The notes beneath the pieces are model-generated. The model saw nothing but the letters and a program-made list of their open reading frames with translations, was not told where the DNA came from and did no database searches. A stretch of 64,000 bases of DNA from Cordia subcordata (taxonomy: Eukaryota; Streptophyta; Magnoliopsida; Boraginales; Cordiaceae). Shown in pieces: positions 1 to 10,758 of the stretch (the stretch's first letter is position 1; the number at the start of each line of letters is the position of its first letter). The stretch lies in NCBI GenBank assembly GCA_028554755.1, contig JAPTOF010000009.1, forward strand, positions 13,369,501 through 13,433,500. Direction: 5' to 3'. A program made the translations under genes and the position numbers.

Positions 1-565
1 GGTTAAATAGGCACAACCCAAAGTTCCTCTTACACCTTTGAGTTATGTTGGATAATTTTCTGATTTTTTTAACAGTTTATTCGTGTCGCAAGGAGTTCGG
101 TAAGAATTAAAACAAAATTACTCCTCTTTCCAAATCAATTACTAATTTATTTAGACGAAGAAAAAAATTAAAAAAGGATGAAGATGATAAACTAATCCAC
201 ACGCAAAAGAAGATGAAAAATAAAAAAGAATATTTGAATAGTAGAACCAGGAGAGGCAACTATTGATATATAATATGAAATTAATTACAGTACTGCATCT
301 AAACTTACGAAGTACGTACTACAAAATGTGCAGAAAGACAGGTGGGTCTTTCTAAAGAGGGTGTCCATCAGTAAATATTTGTCTGTTTTTAAATACTTAA
401 AATAAGAAGCTATTCATAACATAGGTTTTAATATTATATTAAATTATAAAATTATTTAAAATTTTAAATTTATAAAAATATTAATATATTTTTTTATTAT
501 ACTTAACATTTATATATTCACAAAATAACTCTTAATGATAATGTTCCCCGAATTCTGGTACATAT
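1..565. other. AT-rich intergenic DNA
   Basis: No gene or mobile-element end is recognised here. The stretch is AT-rich with short poly-A and poly-T runs. Confidence 0.5.
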
Positions 566-1438
566 TTGATTAATGGGTGAATTACTCAACTCCCCCTTGT
601 GATTTGACTAATATTCACAACTTTCCCTTGTGTTTTAAAAATTAGCTACTTAACCCCTTATGGTTTCAACATTAGTGCACACGCCCCTCAAAAGCCAACT
701 GCCGTTAGCTTTTTAATGAATTTTAGTAAAATGTCATTTTTGCTCTTGTCTAATCTAATAAAAAAAATCTATTTTACCTTCATTTAATTTAAAAAAAAAA
801 TAAATAAACTTTAAAAAAAGTCTTAAAAAGTCTATTTTGCCCCTAACTTATTGAATAAAATATCTATTTTACCTTTATTTTATTTTAAAATAAAAAATTA
901 AATTAGAAAAAATACAAAAAAAATGGAAAACATAAGGGATGGGGGGTGGGGGCGACGGGGGTGGGGCTGCTGGGGTGGGGCAGCTGGGGGTGGGGCTAGC
1001 TAGGGTTGGGGGCTGCTGGGGTGGGGGCAGCGAGGGTTGTGGAGGTGGTGAGGAGTGGGGCAATGGGGATAGTAGAGGTGGTGGGGAGTAAGACAGCGCG
1101 GGTGGTGAGGAGCAGGGGTGACGGGGTGGTGGGGGCTGGGCTAGGGTGGTAGGGGTTTTTGTCCTTTTTTTAATTTAATTGTTTTTTTATTTTTTAAACA
1201 AATTAAAGATGGAAAAGTTTATTTAATATATTTATTATGAAAAAACAAAGCAAAATTGCATAAGCCGCTCGTGCATGTCAAAACACGTTATTTTAGACGA
1301 AAAAATTAATGGAAGGGGTCTATGTGCACCATCATTAAAACTACAGGAGGTGACTTAGCTAATTTCCTAACCACAAGGTATTATTGTGCATATTTGTCAA
1401 ATCACAGGGGGGAGTTGAGTAATTCACCCTTGATTAAT
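566..1438. mobile_element. Mutator-like fold-back MITE with 9-bp target duplication
   Basis: The 855-bp element at 575-1429 is bounded by long terminal inverted repeats starting GGGTGAATTACTCAACTCC. The right end is the reverse complement of the left, and similarity continues inward for roughly 110 bases. The direct repeat TTGATTAAT lies immediately outside both ends (566-574 and 1430-1438). A 9-bp duplication with long TIRs is the hallmark of the Mutator superfamily. No transposase is encoded, so it would need MULE enzyme supplied in trans. The interior holds a strikingly G-rich block at about 938-1155. Confidence 0.85.
938..1155 (+). repeat. G-rich minisatellite-like block
   Basis: Many runs of three to six G are separated by short CAGC, CTGCT or CGAC spacers, so the + strand is G-rich and the - strand C-rich. 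The block lies inside the fold-back element at 575-1429 in otherwise AT-rich DNA. A proline-rich open frame on the minus strand is a by-product of this composition and not a gene. Confidence 0.8.
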
Positions 1439-1462
1439 CAATTGATAAGCCATCTAATCGTG

Positions 1463-1687
1463 TAAGGGCTCGTTTGGATTGATTTTTTTCAAAAGCGTTT
1501 TTTTAACAGCTTTTGAAAAACAGCTTTTTTTGAGAAATTGAAAATTTTGGCTTCTAAAGAAACTGTATTTGAGTTTTTTTTTTAGAATTTTAACTTTTTT
1601 GGAAGCCAAATTAAATAATTATTGCAAATTTAATGTGACTTTTTAAGGGAAAAACACTGAAAAAAAGCCAATCCAAACGGGTCCTAA
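1463..1687. mobile_element. Harbinger/Tourist-type MITE, TAA duplication
   Basis: The 219-bp element (1466-1684) has inverted ends GGGCTCGTTTGGATTG and GGACCCGTTTGGATTG. TAA flanks it on each side (1463-1465 and 1685-1687). The 3-bp TAA/TTA duplication and lack of coding capacity fit PIF/Harbinger-derived Tourist MITEs. Several relatives occur in this window. Confidence 0.7.
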
Positions 1688-2920
1688 TTAGGTTTTCCTT
1701 ACTTTTGCAAATGCCTTCGATTTGCATAATCTCAGGGAGATGCAACTTCTTTCTAAATTTTTAATGATAGAAGTTTTCTACAGTTTTTTTTTTTTGGTTT
1801 AAGTACACCTCACCCTGAATTCAATTCTCATTCATCGTGAAATTCAAATTTAAAATATTACTCTTGAAAGAAATAATTACAACCACTTAAATAAACTTTT
1901 TTATAGTTGAGGAAGTTTCGTATAACGACATTTTTGGAACACATTGCTTCATCGGGTGGCTCAATGGACTTTGCAAAATTACGAAGAAAAAGAATAAATA
2001 GCACAACTCTTTATGCTTTATTATAAGTGCATCATATTCTCTTGTTGTCTTGCGATTAGTTAACATGTTTATTGTGTTTTTCAAAGCTAGAGCATAATTT
2101 TCACAATTGGTAATACAATGGGGGCATCATGTACTTGTGATAAAATATAATAGAATATCATGCATTTACGACAAATTATAGGAGGGTTGTGTATAATTAT
2201 ACTATGTAAAACTAAGTTGCTTTTTAATTAAAAAAAATTTGCATTTGTATCACATATATGCACAATATGCACTTTAAATTCTGATAAAAACATGACAAAC
2301 AAACGTACTCTAATTTTAAAAAGCACAGTGGATTATTAACTAATTATGAAACTACAAAGCATCTTGCATTTATAACAAAGTAAAGGGGAATCCGGTGCAA
2401 TTTATCCAAAATTAATAGTAATTAATTATTCATTCAATAATAACAAAAAAGTTTAGATCATTTACTTTTATTATGTATTGAATTGTTCTTATAATATCAT
2501 AACATTGTGAAACAATCTAAACCATCAAGTTCATATTACACCACAGATTTGACGTGAAGTCATAATCTTCAGCATGAAGAAAGAGAAGAGCACACCTAAC
2601 TGTGTCTAGAAAAGAAACCTTGATTCTATGGCTTGGCCTTTGAGGAATGTTTAAATACATCTGCTTATAAGTACCTTGAAAAGAGAAAAATAGTTGGACA
2701 AGACATTATAATTGCATTTGCATCACCTTTTAAAAATAGTGCTTTTTGTATGATTTTTCTAAAATATTTTATTTGTTTAAAAAAGTCTAGACCGCGTAGC
2801 TTCTTAAAAAAATTCAAACGAGCCCTACATCCAACATCTATTTAGTAATTGACCCAAAAAAAACAAAACAAGTCTATTTAGTAGGATTGTTACGCTTAAA
2901 TGTGTGTATTTGTGTATATA
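1688..2920. other. Intergenic DNA, no gene recognised
   Basis: AT-rich sequence. A weak relative of the GTTTGG MITE family (ending near AAACGAGCCCTA) may be present at about 2730-2828. The short open frames have no recognisable motifs. Confidence 0.4.
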
Positions 2921-3348
2921 CACTATTAGAAAAGTGACTTAGTGACCGAAGTTAGTGACCGCCTATTTTTGGACACAAAATGTATGTTTTGTCACTAAAA
3001 CGCTATTTCGTCATAGATTGTTGTGCCCAATACAGATTGGTCACTAATATAAAGCAAAATCGCCACCATAACTTAAAATTGAAAAAATTTGTCTAAAAAT
3101 TTGTAACTGTTAGGAATTCGGTTAATGATTATTACTGTGTTGGGTTTTTGTGACCCGGTAACCAATTCGGTCACATAATTTGTGTTGATTACTAATTTGG
3201 TCGCAAAATTTAGTGACTGATCCATCTAACGGTCACAAGATTCAATGATAGAGCTTAGTCGGACACAAATTTTAATAACAGATTTAAATATCAATCACAA
3301 ATTTAGTGACTGAACCTAGTTAATCACAAAATTTAGTGATTGATTTAA
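2921..3348. mobile_element. Probable terminal region of a CACTA-type element
   Basis: The sequence at 2921 starts CACTATTAGAAAAG, which matches the CACTA superfamily terminus pattern. It is followed by a cluster of short repeats in both orientations (TTAGTGACC, GGTCACTAA, TTTAGTGACTGA), as expected of CACTA subterminal repeats. The opposite end is not identified; the repeats stop at a microsatellite. It may be a solo end or a truncated copy. Confidence 0.45.
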
Positions 3349-3359
3349 ATCTACATACA

Positions 3360-3406
<47 letters not shown>

Positions 3407-3412
3407 TTATAT
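3349..3412. repeat. (CATA)n and (TA)n microsatellite
   Basis: About ten uninterrupted CATA units are followed by a TA run. Confidence 0.95.
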
Positions 3413-5063
3413 GATATAAAATAAAAAATGAAAAAGAGCAATATTTAACTATACACGTAAAAAAACAAAAAGATGTCAGCCTCTATTTTTTTTTTGGGTT
3501 AAAATAATAGAAAAAAGGGATTCAGTACTCGTAATATTTAAGAGGATTCCTTCCTACAGTATAGATTATGGTTGCCATTTTCGGGGGGGGGGGGTCAATT
3601 AAAATTGGGAATTGGGCTACTGATCCAAATAAAAATATAGTGGGCTTAGAAACAATATTAGCTGTAATGGGGCGCCCAGTGCCATAATTTTTCCGTGTGA
3701 TTGAAAAAGCTCAGCTATGGATCTTGGGTCCGGCGGACTAATTTATACGGGCTATACTATGCTTTCATTATAAAGTATATTTATGATAGATCTATCGAAA
3801 ATTTACCATCACTAAAATTTATTCATAACCTCGTACAAAACTCAGTCTTCATGGTTGCAAATGTCATGGTTATTGGGTTAATGATTCATTTAATCCCTTA
3901 TCTTTGACTATATAATTTAAGTCTTTTATCTTTAAAGCACAACTTATCTTTGTAATTTATAATCTGTGTTGCTGTTAGTATTAATAGAGCTATTAAAAAA
4001 GTTAATAATTTGGGTACATGATGCCCTCATGTATTAACGGAGCTATTAAAAAAGTTAATAATTTGGGTACTTGATGCCCTCATGGATTAATGGTCTAGGG
4101 ACATATAGTTAAGCCAATAGAGCTATCAAAGTAGGTTGACACTCACGGTCAACTTGTCTAACTTGCCAAAAAAAGGGTTCCAAACAAACAAGTCAACTTG
4201 TCAACCTGTCAATTGACAGGTCTATGAGTCAACTCGTCAACCATCCAACCTACTAAGGTTGGGTGTGGTTTGGCATTTTGCTAGCTTGCAAAAAATGACT
4301 CACCCGCCCTAGATCCCGACTTAACTTGTTTGACAACTCTATAGTCAGGTAGGTTTAAGATGAACAAATTGTATGTGATAACTTCTTTGACGTGCCCAAA
4401 TTGTTAATTTTTTGATAAATTTTGAATTAAGCTTCAATAGTGTCATGCATTGTAAACAATAAGGAATTGATTTACCATACTTTAAATAGAAGTTACTTAA
4501 TTATAAAGAAATAACAAATGAGATATTAAGTGGAAAATTAATCTTATATTACTATTATATAAAAGAAGCAATAGGCAGGTTTTGTCTTCCGATGAATGAT
4601 ATAGTTTTGAGCTTTTTTTTTTTTAACAACATGACGTCATTGAAAGCTTTTACAAAAAACGCTTTTGGCAAACCAGATTTGCTCCACCACCGATTTCTTC
4701 TCCTTTGCCACCATATGCCAAGTCTTGCTTTAACCACCACTTCCTCATTCTATCCCACAACGTGCTCCTTTGAATAATCAAAGATACCAAGAAGCACTAG
4801 AAAAATGTTCATTGGTGTTCTTCTTCGCTTTGATTTTGTTCTGGTGTAAATGAGTGAGGTGTTTGAGGTAGATGAAAAGGTTTAAGAAGACACGACACAA
4901 GAGTCTAGAAAGGAAGCCCGAGCTACACGTACCCTAACACACGATTCTCATTTTTTTGAAATTTATTATTACATTACTATTTTTTTTGATTATATGCAAG
5001 TGAAAGCTTTTTGAGTTTCAAATTCCACCGGCAGCTTAGGGTTTCTATATTCTCAGCCAAATC
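3413..5063. other. Intergenic DNA
   Basis: No gene recognised. It contains a G homopolymer near 3582-3593, a 53-bp tandem duplication at 3981-4086, and a segment at about 4130-4330 rich in GTCAACTTGTC-like words. Confidence 0.4.
3981..4086. repeat. Tandem duplication, 53-bp unit, two copies
   Basis: The two units begin TTAATAGAGC and TTAACGGAGC. They are nearly identical over 53 bases, both containing GATGCCCTCATG. Confidence 0.9.
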
Positions 5064-5306
5064 ATGTCTAAGCAAAGGTAAAATTATCTTCTTTTGTTAG
5101 CTTTTGTTAATTATTAAATTATATCATCATTTGTCTTTCAATTGTGAAAATTACATATAAAATTGTTCATCTTCATTTCTTATGTTTTAATTAATCATTT
5201 ATTTTAGTTTTATGGCATTGAATTCGGGATCTGGAATGCTCTTTAATTTATCTAATATTGGATTTGTAATAATTGAATTCAGAATACATAAATTACAATG
5301 CTTTTA

Positions 5307-5341
<35 letters not shown>

Positions 5342-5728
5342 TTGTATGTATGTATGTATGTATGTATGTATGTATGTATGTATGTATATATGTACATATA
5401 TGTACATATATATTTTAAAGAAAGTATCTTGGCCTAGTAGATAGCAGGAGTTCCATGGATTGGATTGCCTATTTTATTCATACAATTATGTCAACACGCT
5501 TTCTATAAGAAAAAATGGCTATTGAAAACTGTTAGAATTTGTCTATAGAGATTGATGAATTTGCTGGAGTTTATCATTCCATCTGTCTCTGTGAATAAAG
5601 GCTTTAGGAATTAAAAAAAATCATATTTTATACTTATTGTTCAATTTAGGTGGGTTGGGAAAGGATCACTATTGTTTTTGGACGAATTAGTCAGGAATGT
5701 ATTTGGGACTCCGCAAATAGCACATAGA
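5064..5728 (+). CDS. Candidate two-exon small ORF, 31 codons, unknown function
   Basis: An ATG at 5064 opens a 14-base coding segment (MSKQ plus two bases) ending at a good GTAAAA donor at 5078. An acceptor (CAATTTAG, ending about 5649) would join it in frame to a second exon reading WVGKGSLLFLDELVRN and onward to a TGA at about 5726-5728. The 570-base intron carries a (GTAT)n microsatellite. A further GT-AG-bounded 28-base segment lies at about 5811-5838. I do not recognise the peptide. It could be a small gene, the start of a longer gene whose later exons I missed, a non-coding transcript, or chance. Confidence 0.2.
5314..5386. repeat. (GTAT)n microsatellite
   Basis: About eighteen tetranucleotide units, interrupted once near 5341. 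Confidence 0.95.
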
Positions 5729-8161
5729 TGATATCTTAGCAAGAAGATGTTAAAAAGTGCTTGCCAAAGTACTGCTTGTGATTTCATCCCTTTTTGTATC
5801 CTTTTCAGAATGCAATTAGCTGAGACATTGGCATTTGTAAGAAGTGGGATATGATCTCATAAAACCCTAAGAATGATGTGTAATGCATTTGATTTCTCCT
5901 AGACTTTGGAAATGATACTAATTGAGGTATTATATTATTCTTGCATCACAATTTAAGCCTTTGTTTCTTGAAGAAAAGATGTAATTTTTTTGTTCTAATC
6001 TTTTGCCTCTTAATTATTATTAGACATGCATGTAGTTTTTGAGAGAGAGACTAGTTTGATGGTTTGTTTGTTTTCTTTAAAAGATTGTCCACATCATTAG
6101 GTTTTGATGAGTCTTTGCTATAACCTACTGTTTCATGAAATAACATGTTAGTTGTTGAAAGTTGTTATTAAAATATACCTTAAATGTTCATTCACTTGAA
6201 CCTCCTGTCCGTATCAATTATAATCTTATAATGAGTAGTGGTGGAAGCGTTCAAGGTTTGAAAGTTATCTTGATATTTGAAATCTATACTTTTGAGAGGA
6301 GTTTCCTACAGTAAGTGATTGAGCAAGAATAGGGAAAATACGGAATGTTGGGCGAGAATGCACGCACTTTATAGGAATGACCAAATTTTGGTAAAGAAAT
6401 CAATACAATTCCTGATTTTGATGTTCCATTTGACATTTGGATCAGTTGCTACATATGAAGGATGAAGGTGGATTGTGATTCTTTCATTTTGTTGTACTTG
6501 ACCAGAAGAGACGTTTTCTCACTATATGAAACATTTACATTATATTTATAGACAAATCGACTGAAGATGTAATTGGCTCGTTATATAGATTTGTCTTTGT
6601 GCCGTTAACAGCTTTGTGTTATATTTTAAAGCTGGCTTCCTACTTAACACATCATGTGTCTTCCTTATTTGTGCTTTTTTAACTTTATTGACTTATTTTG
6701 TTGAATGGCTTATTGATAATATAAGACATTATCAAGACTTGGTGGTTCTTGTCATAACTTTTCACAATGAAGATAAAGGTCTAATGGTCTTGCCTTGTGA
6801 TGTTTTTGATGAACCAATTGGAAAGGATATCATTCACTAGGTTGTAAGGTGGCAGCTTGCAAAATGGCAACAGGTCTAATCTTTTTAGTTGTTGATGAAA
6901 CTTAAAGGACCTTAAAAATACTTGTGAAGTGAATAATTTGGAACATGTACAAGAAATAAATTTTCTTGCTAATTATGGTTTATTAAAACTATTGGGCCCT
7001 TATAATATACTAAAGACGAACATTCCATGGACTTATTTGTCCCAGTCAATTTGCCTCCCCCCTCTTCATGAAGACATTTTGAGTATCTTTTCTTTTGAAC
7101 AAGATTGATTACCTACTTCAATGTCTAATTTTGCTCTAAACTGCAGGAATTTCATGCTTGTACTAATATAACTGAGAATCATGTTATTCATTAGGAACCC
7201 ATTCAATGAAAACCATAACTGAGGTTAATGGGACAAGGAGAAAGCTTTGGCAGCAGAAGGGTACAGGTTGAGCAAATGCCTGCTATTTAGTAAAAATTTG
7301 AAGTGATCGTTTTCGTTTTCCTCATTTTCTATGTACATTATTCAGGATATTTAGGCTTGATTATAGCTAACTTCTTTCTCCATAAGCATTTCTATTCTTT
7401 GTTTACAATCTTTACGAGAAGGTAGAATTATGATGCTCAAGATAACTACTATTGCAACTTTTCGGTTGTATATTTAAACTCTTAGTGCTTAGTTTTCTTT
7501 TAATTGCCCATCCTTCCCTCCCAATAGCAACATCCAAGAATCGATGGGATACCAAAATATACAGATAGGTAGCCTATCATGAAGGAAACTACCAAGTGAG
7601 TGTTAAATTCTTTTAGATTTTTTTCCAAATTATTAATAAGAACAAAAACGATAAAAATCTATTGAGCCTACCTCATTATCAGTTTAATGCTAACATTTGT
7701 AGTATCAACGTGTCTTAGCCTAGAAAGGAGCTTGTTTTAATGTTTGACAAAATTAGCAAAACCCTATTATATAGTTCGAGCAATTTTTTGATAGCTCAAA
7801 AATATCATTGTCTATAATTAGCTCAACGAACATTCTACAGGTTAAAGGCTATCTTTTAACTTTTGTTCTTTGATTTGCAAGTTTGAGGGTCTACAAGGGT
7901 TTTATGGGGGATCATTGCAAACCTATTAAAAAAAAATGTTCCTATGACTTCAATTACATTCATCGTGTATGAGAATGTTATAGATTATTTTTTTTGCAAT
8001 CTAAATATGATATATTTAGCCAAAAGATATCACTAAAGACAATTTAAGCTTTATCTCAAGTGTGTTTTTTCATTTTTTGTTGATGTACATTTCGTAAGAA
8101 TTGGAGTTCGAAAGAGCAGAAAAGGTGAATGACCAAAATTACATGTTGTGATCGTGGGTAG
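5729..8161. other. Intergenic DNA, no gene supported
   Basis: No domain or consistent spliced frame was found. Isolated splice-like segments occur (about 5811-5838 and 7195-7262), but I could not join them into a reading frame. Confidence 0.4.
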
Positions 8162-10044
8162 TGATGTGTTGTGTTTTTGTGTATTTATTTACATTGTTAT
8201 TTATCTATGTTTAAGAGGTGTTTTGAGGTTTAAGAAATGCATTAGTATAGTACTTATGCTAGGAGATTAGCCTAAGCAATACAATTGTACATAGTTGAGT
8301 TTAAAGGTAAATGATATACTAATGCATGCTTATTTCTCGTGTCTGGTGAAGTTAGGTCAAAGCTCGGGGCTTGAATCGATGGTGATTTGATGTTGGAGCC
8401 AAGCTCGAGGTGTTCGAGATGTGGGAGAAGCATAAAAGAAGGTTTTAGAGGCAACCAGGCAAAAAAAGTGCAATCGTAGCAAAATGGGATCAATAAGAGC
8501 AAAATTGGCCACGTCATTCACTTGGCCGATCGACCACTACCCTAGGTTGGTTGATCGGCCAAAAGAGTAGCTAAGGCCCTTAGGCCAATCAACCTAAGTG
8601 CTAGGCCAGTCGACCGGCCAAGGCCTTCGGCTAGTCACGAATTCTGCACTATTTAAGCACTTTCTCAGCCCATTTTGAGTATCTTAGAACCTTTTTCACC
8701 TCCTTTTCACACACCCACTTCTCACACACTAAACTTTAGCTTCACCTACCTCCAATACACACATTAACACATACACCCACCTAGATCTAAGCTTATTTTG
8801 GAGGATTACAACAACTTCTGGTAAGGATTTGCTCAAGATTGTAGAAGAATAAGCAAGGATGGAAGGGGAGCTTCTCAACACTCTTTCGTTCTCTTTTCTT
8901 TTGATGTTTGAGTAGATTAGGTTAGGGTGACTAAACTTGTGTAATTGGTTGATTTTATACTCTTTGTTATGGGATTCTATTGGCTTATATATATACATAC
9001 TTTATTCTTAATGTAAATAGTTTTTTTATCAATTGATGTCTGTATGTTTGATATAATGTTTGAATGAGTAGTATGTATATAAATTAAAGTGTATTTGCTA
9101 TAGAACACCTCTAATCCATCTAATATGTATGTCTATGTGTTTATTTATGGATTGCATGAAGTGGATTTGCTATGTTCATGTCTATGTGAGTATAAGCATG
9201 CTTTATGGTGAATATAACTCCAATCTTACTACAAGTTGATTCCCAATTGTTTTCAATGGTACAAATCAAACTTGTTGATGTTTGGATAGTGAATAAGTCG
9301 ACATATTCACAATACTTTACCTTATAACATGTAGATTATGGTTATTAGACATCGACCCGTTGTAGTGCCCCTGGAATAATGGTGCACAAGTTAGGATTAA
9401 TCTGGTTTGAGATCCTTTAGCTTTAAATCTAGCTAATAGAAGTTTAGGTGGGGTTTAATTGGCCTTAGTGACCTTAGGTCTTGGTTTTAAATCTAACCAG
9501 TGGTCTAGGAGCTAGGCTAGAATCGTTCAAGAACACCTAGGTAGCTTTCTAGTCCCTCCTATGGCCTTAGGTACATAAGGACCACGCCGTAGCTCAAAAT
9601 GTGCATCTTAGAGATGGACCCGTACCAGGTTCCAGGGTCTAATTAGTATACTAGCTAGTTGCTTGGTATTAAAGCATCACTTAGATAAGCTAATTCCTTA
9701 ATCCCATAGCAAAGATGTAGAAAGTCACCCATTCGCAAGTGTAGGTCACCCTATCACCTTCTCGTTGGTCTAATCCCCCTTAGGTTAGTTTAGTTTCCAC
9801 TTTTTCCTTTCTTGCATTCATAGTGTAGTCCCTTTCATTTTCATTTTAGCTTCCAAAAATCCAAAATTACAAAAAAAATTGCTTAACTTAGGTTCCTTTT
9901 TAGACTTCTTTTAAAACACACTAGTATAGGATTCTTCCACATTTCATGCTTCCCTACGGTTCAATACCTGCATTAGTACTCACTGTGTTACACGATCCGT
10001 ATGCTTGCGGGACCTTTTAAGACTTGCACCTTCAAGGCACATCA
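8162..10044 (+). mobile_element. Solo LTR of a Ty3/gypsy-type retrotransposon
   Basis: The 1,883-bp unit starts TGATGTG and ends CACATCA, a perfect 7-bp inverted pair with canonical TG...CA. It is flanked by GGTAG (8157-8161) and AGTAG (10045-10049), a 5-bp duplication with one difference. A TATTTAAG promoter-like box occurs near 8650. The 3' part, with CGATCCGT and a GCTTGCGGG word shortly before the end, resembles long LTRs of plant non-chromovirus gypsy elements. No coding domain lies inside and no second LTR is present, so this is a solo LTR left by recombination. Lineage assignment is by general resemblance only. Confidence 0.65.
8515..8640. repeat. Quasi-palindromic GGCCGATCGACC / GTCGACCGGCC cluster in LTR
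   Basis: Several imperfect palindromes built on TCGACC and GGTTGATCGGCC are packed upstream of the TATTTAAG box in the solo LTR. Very similar modules occur in the SIRE-like copia LTRs at 39.8 and 48.4 kb. Confidence 0.7.
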
Positions 10045-10630
10045 AGTAGCTTTGCATTTTTTCCTCCAAATGTCATGGAAAATTTTATTATGTCTAAAAT
10101 AATTCATAAAGAAAATCAATTTACTTGGAAAATCTGTTTTACAATGTATAATTATTTCTCTATATTAATATGTTAATATGAAATCAGAATACAAAATTAG
10201 GGGCATGGACAGACTGAGCAATACGCATGCTAGTTATATATAAACAAAAGGAATATATAAAATAAGAACCCTAATTGCCACCCTTAATAGATATTGTGAA
10301 CCCTGTGTATTACTATTTATTCCTCCCATAAATACTTGATACAATAAAATGACTACTATTACTAAGAATCAGTTTGACTCTACTTATTTTGTTACTTATA
10401 AATATTTTTAAAAAAATATCCTGACATGTTTTTTATTATTTTTTTTGACGGAACCATGTTTTTTTATTATTGAAAGCCTATAAGCCCAAGTAAGCTTAAC
10501 CAAACGTGTTCAAAGCACAAACAAAAGCAATATGAGAATAAAAAATAGAAAGCAGTTTCACACTTGAAGGCGCTCCTCTCCGTTTGAAATCTCTCTCCCA
10601 CTCTCAAGTATCAGGAGGTGAAACAGAGCA
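10045..10630. other. Intergenic DNA and presumed promoter of the coiled-coil gene
   Basis: No clear TATA box is visible close to the ATG at 10631. The last 70 bases are CT-rich (CTCTCTCCCACTCTC), as is common in plant 5' leaders. Confidence 0.4.
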
Positions 10631-10723
10631 ATGGCGCTTCCCTCATCGTTCCGTGAACGTCTTGAGCAAATGGAGCTCACCAGAAACCAACGCCTCTCTC
10701 TCCTCCAGGCATATGTATATATA

Positions 10724-10758
<35 letters not shown>

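Noticed and set aside
875..1063. Proline/Ser-rich 62-aa open frame on the minus strand
   Set aside because: Product of the G-rich block inside the MULE; no start context, splice pattern or domain.
10195..10235. Possible Helitron 3' end (ATGCTAGTTAT)
   Set aside because: CTAGT is present but there is no hairpin upstream and no empty site was found.
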